From an uncultured Lachnospiraceae bacterium (GTDB lineage: Bacteria > Bacillota > Clostridia > Lachnospirales > Lachnospiraceae): DNA of 5,879 nucleotides. Positions within the stretch are counted from its first letter, which is position 1. Every line of letters begins with the position of its first letter. The notes beneath the pieces were generated by a model, which was given only the letters and a program-made list of their open reading frames with translations, had not been told where the DNA came from and searched no databases. The position numbers and the translations under genes were made by a program. Below, piece after piece: positions 1 to 5,061 of this stretch. Location of the stretch: contig OMRF01000267.1 in NCBI GenBank assembly GCA_900313435.1, forward strand, positions 1 through 5,879, in the 5' to 3' direction.

Positions 1-530
1 CTCTCCCGCAGACACTGACCAGCTATTCTCCCTGCTTCCGTAAGGAAAAGGGTGCACACGGCATCGAGGAGCGCGGTCTGTACCGTATCCATCAATTCGA
101 AAAGCAGGAAATGATCGTTGTATGTAAGCCGGAGGAATCCATGGACTGGTTCCACAAGCTCTGGAGAAACACCGTAGATCTGTTCCGTTCCATGGACATT
201 CCGGTGCGTACCATCGAGTGCTGCTCCGGTGATCTCGCAGATCTGAAGGTAAAGAGCTACGATGTCGAAGCCTGGTCACCGAGACAAAAGAAATATTTTG
301 AAGTCGGCAGCTGCTCCAACTTAGGAGATGCACAGGCAAGAAGACTTCGCATCCGCGTAAAAGGTTCTGACGGAAACAAGTACTTTGCCCACACCTTGAA
401 CAACACGGTAGTGGCTCCGCCGCGTATGCTGATCGCCTTCCTGGAGAACAACCTCAATGCCGACGGCACCGTAAATATCCCGACAGTCCTGCAACCCTAC
501 ATGGGCGGTAAAACAAAACTCGGCGAATAA
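1..530 (+). CDS. serS: Seryl-tRNA synthetase, C-terminal part (5' end outside window)
   Basis: Cytoplasmic class II aminoacyl-tRNA synthetase that charges tRNA-Ser (and tRNA-Sec where present) with serine. Only the last ~175 residues of a protein usually about 425 long are present; the frame is open from base 3 and ends at TAA 528-530. Class II motif 2 is seen at the left edge, encoded by about 30-113 (SPCFRKEKGAHG followed by YRIHQFEKQEM), with the arginine that binds the adenylate. Motif 3 lies at about 390-450 (AHTLNNTVVAPPRMLIAFLE), and the chain ends in the typical IPTVLQPYMGG tail. The NNTVVAPPR form of motif 3 belongs to a clade I associate with Lachnospiraceae and some archaea, not the Bacillus/E. 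coli type with LNGSGLAVGR. The first ATG in view (111) is internal, not the start. No convincing intrinsic terminator follows the stop; the hairpin at 538-554 has no T run. Confidence 0.96.
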   Translation, partial: LPQTLTSYSPCFRKEKGAHGIEERGLYRIHQFEKQEMIVVCKPEESMDWFHKLWRNTVDLFRSMDIPVRTIECCSGDLADLKVKSYDVEAWSPRQKKYFEVGSCSNLGDAQARRLRIRVKGSDGNKYFAHTLNNTVVAPPRMLIAFLENNLNADGTVNIPTVLQPYMGGKTKLGE

Positions 531-624
531 CGGCACGTAAATCAAAGCGATTTATAATGAGTTACACATAATTCAAACCAATAAATCGGTTTACATAATA
601 CACATAATACAGCAAGGCAGATAC

Positions 625-630
625 TATAAT
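625..630 (+). promoter_or_regulatory. Possible -10 box for the DUF3881-like gene
   Basis: The hexamer TATAAT matches the sigma-A -10 consensus perfectly. No good -35 is found 16-18 bp upstream (the bases there read about ACATAA). The nearest TTTACA (590-595) is 29 bp away, too far. It may be an activator-dependent promoter or chance in AT-rich DNA. A second TATAAT at 553-558 also lacks a -35 partner. Confidence 0.35.
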
Positions 631-635
631 GGGAA

Positions 636-647
636 ACCGGTACCGGT
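636..647. repeat. 12-bp perfect palindrome, possible operator
   Basis: ACCGGTACCGGT is a perfect inverted repeat and at the same time two direct copies of ACCGGT. It starts 6 bp after the TATAAT at 625-630, so it would cover the transcription start if that box is used. This is where a repressor dimer would commonly bind. Its GC content stands out in an otherwise AT-rich gap. Confidence 0.4.
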
Positions 648-652
648 ATAAC

Positions 653-680
653 CCAAACAACAAACACCAAACAACAAACA
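653..680 (+). repeat. 14-bp perfect tandem duplication in an A/C-only tract
   Basis: CCAAACAACAAACA occurs at 653-666 and again directly at 667-680. It sits in a tract (650-689) made only of A and C. Replication slippage is a simple explanation. On RNA level this stretch would be single-stranded. Confidence 0.75.
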
Positions 681-722
681 ACAAAACAAGATAAAAAACA
701 AAACATCGAAAAAGACACAGGA

Positions 723-738
723 TGTTTTACGTGAAACA
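723..738. promoter_or_regulatory. parS: parS-like ParB/Spo0J binding site
   Basis: TGTTTTACGTGAAACA matches the Firmicute parS consensus TGTTNCACGTGAAACA at all positions but one: the sixth base is T where the consensus has C. The site is therefore an almost perfect 16-bp palindrome with one broken symmetry pair. Read on the minus strand it gives the MFHVKH peptide often seen when parS is wrongly translated. ParB (Spo0J) loads at such sites, spreads along DNA and recruits SMC to organise and segregate the origin region. In B. subtilis most parS sites, and serS too, lie near the origin. Binding here is inferred from sequence; the mismatch may weaken it. Confidence 0.65.
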
Positions 739-750
739 TTAGTAACGACA

Positions 751-800
751 TAATCATCACAAAACATCACAAAACAACACAAAACAACATAAAACATCAC
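751..800 (+). repeat. 10-bp tandem repeat with helically phased A tracts
   Basis: Five contiguous 10-bp units follow the consensus AAAACAWCAY. The first (751-760) is degenerate; the next four (761-770, 771-780, 781-790, 791-800) each open with AAAA. An A4 run every 10 bp falls on the same face of the helix, the usual recipe for intrinsic DNA curvature. The array starts 12 bp after the parS-like site and ends 8 bp before the Shine-Dalgarno. Confidence 0.75.
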
Positions 801-808
801 AGGGATAC

Positions 809-815
809 AAGGAGG
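809..815 (+). promoter_or_regulatory. Ribosome binding site that fixes the GTG start
   Basis: AAGGAGG, a near-full match to the anti-Shine-Dalgarno, lies 6 nt before GTG 822. This spacing supports the GTG as the start, and no ATG competes near it. Confidence 0.9.
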
Positions 816-821
816 CATAAC

Positions 822-1697
822 GTGCATTCATATTTACGCACAATCGGATTAACGAAATACAAAACCCGTAAACAGTTAGAGTCTGTTTACAGGTCTTGTT
901 TGTCTGCCCCGTCCCGCAAAATTGTGACGACAGTCAGCGTTGACACCTCATTGCTTCAATTCGAAAAAGACTTCGACAAAAACCTCGGCTTCGCCTTGGT
1001 GGGAGAAGTAGAAGCATCCGGGTCATGCTCGATCGAACATTACTTTCCTTACTTAAAGGGCGATCACTTTCTTGAGTTTGAGAACATACAGATAGAAAAG
1101 CAGACCGACAAGGAAAGCTACGCAGGTGTATGTGAGGATTACCGCCTGGGTATGACGATCATCTTTTACGTGATCAACATCGCGGATTACGCGAAATCAA
1201 AATGGCTGAACTATTCCAACCGTCATCTGACCCAGGTTAAATTCTCCGGCCTCTGTACGGAGGGTGCCATCCTGCTCGGTACGGGAAATAATAAATCGCA
1301 AAAGCAAAAGGAATCCGAAGGCCGAAAGCGCCGCTACAATCTGTTAGCGGAAGCGCGGGAGGGCAACACGGAAGCGATTGAAAGCCTGACCTTGGACGAG
1401 ATGGACACCTACACCTCCATCAACAACCGCATGCAGACAGAAGACCTCTTCACTGTCGTGGATACCAGCTTCATGCCGTGCGGAATTGAATGCGATCATT
1501 ATCTGGTTGTAGGTAATATCCTGGATTTCCAACTGATGACAAATCAGCTAACGGACGAAAAGATCTACAACCTTTTGATCGAGGCAAACGACCTGACCAT
1601 GAACGTCGCGATCAACCAATCGGATCTCACCGGAGAGCCCGCCGTCGGACGACGATTCCGCGGAGAGATCTGGTTACAGGGCGTTGTAAGGATATAA
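822..1697 (+). CDS. DUF3881-like protein of unknown function
   Basis: 291 residues from a GTG start placed by AAGGAGG 6 nt upstream; stop TAA 1695-1697. I recognise the pattern of the DUF3881 family of Clostridia, mainly Lachnospiraceae: an N-terminal MHSYLRTIGL, a middle YFPYLKG (74-80) and KESYAGVC (97-104), and a conserved-looking C-terminal half with EAREGNTEAIESLTLDEMDT (177-196) and FMPCGIECDHYLVVG (217-231). The last part is mostly alternating hydrophobic strands. A charged, likely disordered linker (KSQKQKESEGRKRR, 158-171) divides the two halves. There is no signal peptide, no clear membrane helix and no catalytic motif that I know, so it is probably a soluble cytoplasmic protein. 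It stands alone after a 291-bp leader with a parS-like site and ends 5 nt before a strong terminator. Family membership is from memory of the pattern; the function is not known to me. Confidence 0.85.
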   Translation: MHSYLRTIGLTKYKTRKQLESVYRSCLSAPSRKIVTTVSVDTSLLQFEKDFDKNLGFALVGEVEASGSCSIEHYFPYLKGDHFLEFENIQIEKQTDKESYAGVCEDYRLGMTIIFYVINIADYAKSKWLNYSNRHLTQVKFSGLCTEGAILLGTGNNKSQKQKESEGRKRRYNLLAEAREGNTEAIESLTLDEMDTYTSINNRMQTEDLFTVVDTSFMPCGIECDHYLVVGNILDFQLMTNQLTDEKIYNLLIEANDLTMNVAINQSDLTGEPAVGRRFRGEIWLQGVVRI

Positions 1698-1702
1698 AAA
1701 AC

Positions 1703-1730
1703 AGCCGCTGATAAATCAGCGGCTATTTTT
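1703..1730. terminator. Bidirectional intrinsic terminator between convergent genes
   Basis: AGCCGCTGA (1703-1711) pairs perfectly with TCAGCGGCT (1716-1724) around a TAAA loop. ATTTTTATT follows on the + strand, and an A run (1696-1701) precedes the stem, giving a T run on the minus strand. It thus ends the DUF3881-like gene (+) and the glycosidase operon (-), whose stop lies just to the right at 1736. Confidence 0.92.
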
Positions 1731-1735
1731 ATTCT

Positions 1736-3151
1736 CTATAATTCTTCTCCGTTCGTTTCTATGACCTTTTGATACCAGTAGAAGGAATCCTTTCGATATC
1801 TTGCAAGATCCTTCAGATCAAACTCATCCCTGTTCACATAGATGAATCCGTAACGCTTTACAATTCCTTCGTGTGTTGAAACCAGATCGATCGCGGACCA
1901 GGGGCAGTAGCCCATCACTTCACAACCCTCGGAAACCGCAAGCTTGATCTGCTCAATATGTTTTCTCAGATACTCGATCCTGTACTGATCATGCACCTTT
2001 CCGTCCTCGGTCAGCTTGTCATACGCACCGAGGCCGTTTTCGGTCACGATCATGGGAAGATGATAGCGACTGTAGATCTCACGGAAGGTGGCACGAAAGC
2101 CCTCCGGATCGATCTCCCATCCGAATTCCGTGGTTGTCAGATTCTCATTTCTGACACTTAAGAAAACACCGGGCTCACTCTGGCCGGCCTGCTGATCGGC
2201 CTTTCTTGCAGTCTCCTCCGGAGATAATCCGTCATCCCAGGCAACCGTTGAAGTGTTGTAATAATTAAACGCGATAAAATCCGGGTGCCCCGACGCCATG
2301 ATCTCCATATCACCGGGAAGGATCTCCGGGATCGCATCTTGCTCCTCCAGGAATTTCCAAACAAGATTGTTATACCGACCGAACACCGCCATATCGAGAT
2401 AGAGCCAGTTACGGATCGCATTGAAATTCTGGGCAGCCAGTACATCCTTCGGCTTACAGGAGGCCGGATAGATGAGCGAGATATTCGGCGCGGGACCGAT
2501 CTTTGCATTCGGCAGCATCTCATGACAGAGCTTCATGGTCTTGGCCTGAGCAAGCAGCATGTGATGATTATCCTGATACAGCTTCTTATATTTGTTTTCC
2601 ACACCCGCGTAATTTCCGGTGCCGATCGCCTCACCTACCAGCGTGAGCATGTTCTGCTCGTTGATGGTCAGCCAGTACTTCACACGGTCACCGTAATTTT
2701 CAAACAGGATCCTCGCAAAGTTAACAAACTCATCCACGCTCTCACGTCGGGACCAGCCGCCCTTCTTATCAAGAGCATCCGGCAGGTCGAAATGGAACAT
2801 CGTCACGAGAGGCTCGATATTGTGTCTAATGCATTCGTCAATCACATCACTGTAAAATTTGATACCCTCGGGGTTAACCTCTCCGGTTCCCTGCGGAAGG
2901 ATTCGGGTCCAAGCCACGGAAAAGCGAAAGGTCTTAAATCCCATCTCCGCCATCAGAGCAATATCTTCTTTATAATGGTTGTAAAAATCCGCGCACACAT
3001 CAAGCCCGCTGGTTCCGGGCGGGAGCTCCTTCGTGTCCTGCACACTCGGTCCCTTCCCGTGAGTCAGGTTTTCTCCCTCCACCTGATACGCGCTGGTGGA
3101 TGCGCCCCAGAGAAAATTCTCAGGAAGCTTATGAGTTTTTGTAATGATCAT
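1736..3151 (-). CDS. GH1 6-phospho-beta-glucosidase
   Basis: 471 residues, the usual size of a GH1 single-domain TIM barrel enzyme, cytoplasmic, without signal peptide. It should hydrolyse 6-phospho-beta-glucosides (for example cellobiose 6'-phosphate) with retention. Seen in the sequence: N-terminal GH1 signature FLWGASTSAYQVEG (13-26), FHFDLP (119-124), acid/base Glu165 in TINEQN, nucleophile Glu371 in VTENG, and WSAIDLVS (418-425). Ser425, Lys432 and Tyr434 in the stretch S-THEGIV-K-R-Y-G-F fit the phosphate-binding trio of 6-phospho-glycosidases; non-phosphorylated GH1 enzymes have a Glu-Trp type motif instead. NEQN in place of NEP also fits the phospho clade (E. coli BglA has NEIN). Start ATG 3149-3151 has GGGAGG 5 nt upstream (3157-3162). 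It lies 44 nt after the ROK kinase gene on the same strand, and that pairing supports a phosphorylated substrate. Exact aglycone or disaccharide preference cannot be read. Confidence 0.92.
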   Translation of the reverse strand: MIITKTHKLPENFLWGASTSAYQVEGENLTHGKGPSVQDTKELPPGTSGLDVCADFYNHYKEDIALMAEMGFKTFRFSVAWTRILPQGTGEVNPEGIKFYSDVIDECIRHNIEPLVTMFHFDLPDALDKKGGWSRRESVDEFVNFARILFENYGDRVKYWLTINEQNMLTLVGEAIGTGNYAGVENKYKKLYQDNHHMLLAQAKTMKLCHEMLPNAKIGPAPNISLIYPASCKPKDVLAAQNFNAIRNWLYLDMAVFGRYNNLVWKFLEEQDAIPEILPGDMEIMASGHPDFIAFNYYNTSTVAWDDGLSPEETARKADQQAGQSEPGVFLSVRNENLTTTEFGWEIDPEGFRATFREIYSRYHLPMIVTENGLGAYDKLTEDGKVHDQYRIEYLRKHIEQIKLAVSEGCEVMGYCPWSAIDLVSTHEGIVKRYGFIYVNRDEFDLKDLARYRKDSFYWYQKVIETNGEEL

Positions 3152-3195
3152 GTTAACCTCCCATCATGTCTATAGAATTAGACAAATTTATACGT

Positions 3196-4164
3196 CTACT
3201 CGACGATATGCATCCTCTGCAGATAATTGTACAAGGCTCCGAGTAAGTTGGAATCGTTTCTGAATTTACAGGTGTCGATCCGGATCCCTCGGTACATCTC
3301 GGACAACCGACAAAGCTTATCAATATATTGCCGAACCCCTTCCATGAATTTCGGTTCCTCGCTGATCCCACCGCCAAACAGGATCACATCCGGATTCACG
3401 ATCATATAGACCGTCACGGCAAGCTTTGCAACCTCAAAGTAAAAATCCTCAAGCGCCTCGATCGCATCGGCATCTCCCTCGGCCGCCATACGGTAAACAT
3501 CTTCGCCCGACACCGAATCCGGCGGAAGATGTTTTTTATCCGCAACTCGGAAACAGAGACTGCTGGTTGCAACGTAAGTGGAAGAGATCGGGCTCCTCTC
3601 GTCATAAGCGCCGTATACGGAATTGATCTCCTCGATCGACCTGTAGCTGTCCAGTCGATTCTTATCCACATGCGTCAGGAAGTAGGAGAGCTCTCCGGCG
3701 ATCATATCCTTTCCGTGATAGACCTTACGGTCGATAATGATACCGCCGCCCACACCTGTCCCGAGGGCGATCACAACCGCATTGTTCGCTTCCTGCGCAT
3801 TTCCTTTCCAGACCTCGGCTAAGGCAGCAGCCTTCGCATCGTTTTCCAGTGTCACCGGAACTTGATCACAGGCCGCGGAAATAAGCTCGGAGAGCGCTGT
3901 ATCTTTCAGGTAGCTGATGGCACCGCCGTTATAAACGTAACCGCGCTCGCAATCGATACGCCCGGGCAGATCCATGGCGATTCCCTCAATCTTTTCCGAC
4001 TGCTTTTTTTCCTCATACACATCTGCAATGGTCTTCACAAAATCCTGCACGGTCTTATCCTGCTGAATCGGTGTTTTTGTCTTTCCCTTTTGGATGATCT
4101 CGCCGTCTGCCGTCATCAACGCATGCTTGATATAGGTTCCGCCCACATCGAATACAAGATACAT
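3196..4164 (-). CDS. ROK-family sugar kinase, probable beta-glucoside kinase
   Basis: 322 residues, typical ROK length. Seen: phosphate-1 loop DVGGT (6-10), LENDAKAAALAE (106-117) with the catalytic base Asp109, glycine-rich ALGTGVGGGI (133-142), sugar-contacting Glu158 in GELSY, the second nucleotide-binding stretch NPDVILFGGGIS (257-268), and a C-terminal NLLGALYNY (307-315). The zinc-binding GHx(9-11)CxCGxxGCxE motif of most ROK glucokinases and repressors is absent; YFLTH and a Ser/Thr-rich segment (190-205) stand in its place. Zinc-less ROK kinases include the ATP-dependent beta-glucoside kinase BglK of Klebsiella and Listeria. There is no N-terminal helix-turn-helix, so it is an enzyme and not a ROK repressor. 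With the downstream 6-phospho-beta-glucosidase the best guess is phosphorylation of cellobiose or similar at C6 of the non-reducing glucose. A glucokinase or N-acetylmannosamine kinase role is not excluded. AGGAGGA (4171-4177) sits 6 nt before ATG. Confidence 0.88.
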   Translation of the reverse strand: MYLVFDVGGTYIKHALMTADGEIIQKGKTKTPIQQDKTVQDFVKTIADVYEEKKQSEKIEGIAMDLPGRIDCERGYVYNGGAISYLKDTALSELISAACDQVPVTLENDAKAAALAEVWKGNAQEANNAVVIALGTGVGGGIIIDRKVYHGKDMIAGELSYFLTHVDKNRLDSYRSIEEINSVYGAYDERSPISSTYVATSSLCFRVADKKHLPPDSVSGEDVYRMAAEGDADAIEALEDFYFEVAKLAVTVYMIVNPDVILFGGGISEEPKFMEGVRQYIDKLCRLSEMYRGIRIDTCKFRNDSNLLGALYNYLQRMHIVE

Positions 4165-4193
4165 AATGGCTCCTCCTATTAATAATCAAAAAA
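4165..4193 (-). promoter_or_regulatory. Ribosome binding site of the kinase, abutting the tRNA terminator
   Basis: Reading the minus strand, the terminator T run (4193-4188) is followed by GATTATTAAT, then AGGAGGA (4177-4171), GCCATT and ATG (4164). Only ~10 nt separate the T run from the Shine-Dalgarno, so no standard promoter fits here. Confidence 0.85.
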
Positions 4194-4209
4194 GGCAGCC
4201 TATGCTGCC
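4188..4209 (-). terminator. Intrinsic terminator of tRNA-Arg
   Basis: On the minus strand GGCAGC (4209-4204), loop ATAG, GCTGCC (4199-4194), then TTTTTT (4193-4188). The stem of six base pairs begins 4 nt after the tRNA discriminator base. Because the kinase follows at once, incomplete termination here may supply its mRNA. Confidence 0.88.
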
Positions 4210-4213
4210 CGAA

Positions 4214-4287
4214 CGTTCCCGAGGTGATTCGAACACCCGACCTACCGCTTAGGAGGCGGTCGCTCTATCCAGCTGAGCTACGAGAAC
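4214..4287 (-). tRNA. tRNA-Arg, anticodon CCT
   Basis: A full cloverleaf folds on the minus strand. The acceptor GTTCTCG (4287-4281) pairs with CGGGAAC (4221-4215) with one T-G wobble; the D stem is GCTC/GAGC, the anticodon stem ACCGC/GCGGT around loop CTCCTAA, the variable loop AGGTC, and the T arm GGGTG-TTCGAAT-CACCT. The anticodon CCT (4253-4251) reads the AGG arginine codon. The discriminator is G (4214); CCA is not encoded and must be added after transcription. It has its own promoter about 48 nt upstream of the mature 5' end and its own terminator. Confidence 0.97.
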
Positions 4288-4341
4288 ACGTTGTCCGCGC
4301 AGAGAAATAGGTTCCTCGGTCTGCATCAGTCAACAAACCAT

Positions 4342-4370
4342 ATTTTATCGGATTTGATAAAAAAAGTAAA
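4342..4370 (-). promoter_or_regulatory. Sigma-A-type promoter for tRNA-Arg
   Basis: On the minus strand TTTACT (-35, 4370-4365), a spacer of exactly 17 bp, and TAAAAT (-10, 4347-4342). Transcription would start near 4335, giving a ~48-nt leader for RNase P to remove. Through terminator read-through this may also drive the kinase and glycosidase genes. Confidence 0.75.
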
Positions 4371-4386
4371 GAGTATTTTTGGATGG

Positions 4387-4415
4387 TTTACTAATTAGAG
4401 AAAAGGTGGTACAAT
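4387..4415 (+). promoter_or_regulatory. Sigma-A-type promoter for the membrane coiled-coil gene
   Basis: TTTACT (-35, 4387-4392), a 17-bp spacer and TACAAT (-10, 4410-4415). The start would be near 4421, with a ~37-nt leader that can form a small hairpin, GGGT-ATAA-ACCC (4432-4443), before the ribosome binding site AAAGGTGAT (4446-4454). It is divergent from the tRNA promoter; the two -35 boxes are 16 bp apart. Confidence 0.75.
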
Positions 4416-4457
4416 GAGTATCGCAAAAAAAGGGTATAAACCCGGAAAGGTGATCAC

Positions 4458-5048
4458 ATGAAAAAGAAGACAGGTTCCACACTGACTATCAGCGCAGTTG
4501 CCTTTATCGCAGCGCTTTTGGTAGACTTATATCTGATCCTCGTGTATCCGACACTGGTAGAGGTGATCATCCCGGTATCTCTGATCGTGATCGTTGACAC
4601 CTACTTCATGGTGGATGCGATCCTGGCCAAGGTGGATGACATCGCTTCCATCAGCATAGACAAGACCAACGAGCTGACCAAGGTGGAAAAGGGCATCTAC
4701 TCCGTAGCAAAACGCGAGGAGACTGCCAGAAACCAGAGCATGTCCGCATTGCTTGATCTCTTACTTGAACTGAAGGAAGAAAATGCCACACTGATGCACG
4801 AGCTTTCCGAACAGGACAAGCTCCTTGCAAAGGCAAACATAAAGAAAGCGCAGGATAATACTGCGAATCTGCTTACCAGCAGTGAACACATCGCGGAGCT
4901 CCTTGCAAAGATCGCAAGCGAGAATGCGGATTCCAAAGCTGAGACTGTCGAGATCTTAAACGACATCTGCAAGGCATTGGAAGAGAGAAACGAAACTACA
5001 AACGGAGAGAGCGGCAGTTCCTTAAAGGCACTGAAGGAAGTAATCTAG
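4458..5048 (+). CDS. Two-helix membrane protein with cytoplasmic coiled coil, unknown function
   Basis: 196 residues; stop TAG 5046-5048. I do not recognise the family. After a basic MKKKTGS start, two hydrophobic helices are seen at about 9-30 (SAVAFIAALLVDLYLILVY region) and 33-55 (LVEVIIPVSLIVIVDTYFMV region), joined by a turn at Pro31. Both contain an acidic residue (Asp23, Glu35 near the turn, Asp47). Residues ~57-180 are Leu-, Glu-, Lys- and Ala-rich, with heptad-like spacing and almost no Gly or Pro (for example LLDLLLELKEENATLMHELS), so probably a long coiled coil. The positive N-terminus predicts both ends in the cytoplasm by the positive-inside rule. The C-terminus is polar and Ser/Gly-rich. 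The start is supported by AAAGGTGAT, whose AGGTGATC part pairs with the 16S rRNA 3' end, a little close at 4 nt. It has its own promoter and is followed 13 nt later by an exonuclease gene, likely in one operon. A scaffold or membrane-tethering role is a guess. Confidence 0.8.
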   Translation: MKKKTGSTLTISAVAFIAALLVDLYLILVYPTLVEVIIPVSLIVIVDTYFMVDAILAKVDDIASISIDKTNELTKVEKGIYSVAKREETARNQSMSALLDLLLELKEENATLMHELSEQDKLLAKANIKKAQDNTANLLTSSEHIAELLAKIASENADSKAETVEILNDICKALEERNETTNGESGSSLKALKEVI

Positions 5049-5061
5049 TCGCAAACGAAAC

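Larger units (their letters stand above)
531..821 (+). promoter_or_regulatory. AT-rich intergenic leader of the DUF3881-like gene
   Basis: This 291-bp gap carries no credible gene on either strand. It is rich in A and C on the + strand. In order it holds a weak hairpin after serS (538-554), three ACATAAT elements (566-572, 593-599, 602-608), a perfect TATAAT (625-630), a 12-bp palindrome (636-647), a 40-nt tract of only A and C (650-689), a parS-like site (723-738), a 10-bp tandem repeat (751-800) and a strong ribosome binding site (809-815). If transcription starts near 637 from the TATAAT, the mRNA leader would be about 185 nt, long and mostly unstructured because G is almost absent. Confidence 0.6.

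Noticed and set aside
538..554. Terminator for serS
   Set aside because: TAAATC/GATTTA is a weak AT-rich stem and has no following T run, so termination there is not supported.
564..608. DnaA boxes near a possible origin
   Set aside because: The ACACATAAT elements differ from TTATNCACA and its reverse complement at several positions; no box cluster is present.
751..800. CRISPR-like array
   Set aside because: The units are 10 bp and contiguous, without spacers, so this is a simple tandem repeat.
542..827. Minus-strand open frames of 67 and 72 codons with Cys/Phe/Val-rich products
   Set aside because: They arise from the A/C-rich repeat region read backward, which gives G/T-rich codons. They lack ribosome binding sites, and one includes the MFHVKH peptide that is simply a translated parS-like site.
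2285..3175. 296-codon + strand frame opposite the glycosidase
   Set aside because: It is antisense to a clearly conserved GH1 gene, with no ribosome binding site and a composition typical of a shadow frame.
3328..4182. Several + strand frames opposite the ROK kinase
   Set aside because: All overlap a gene with complete ROK motifs; their products show no recognisable motifs and are His/Arg-rich, as antisense frames commonly are.
4214..4287. tRNA-Arg as an integration site of a mobile element
   Set aside because: No integrase, no repeated tRNA 3' end and no phage-like gene appear in the window.
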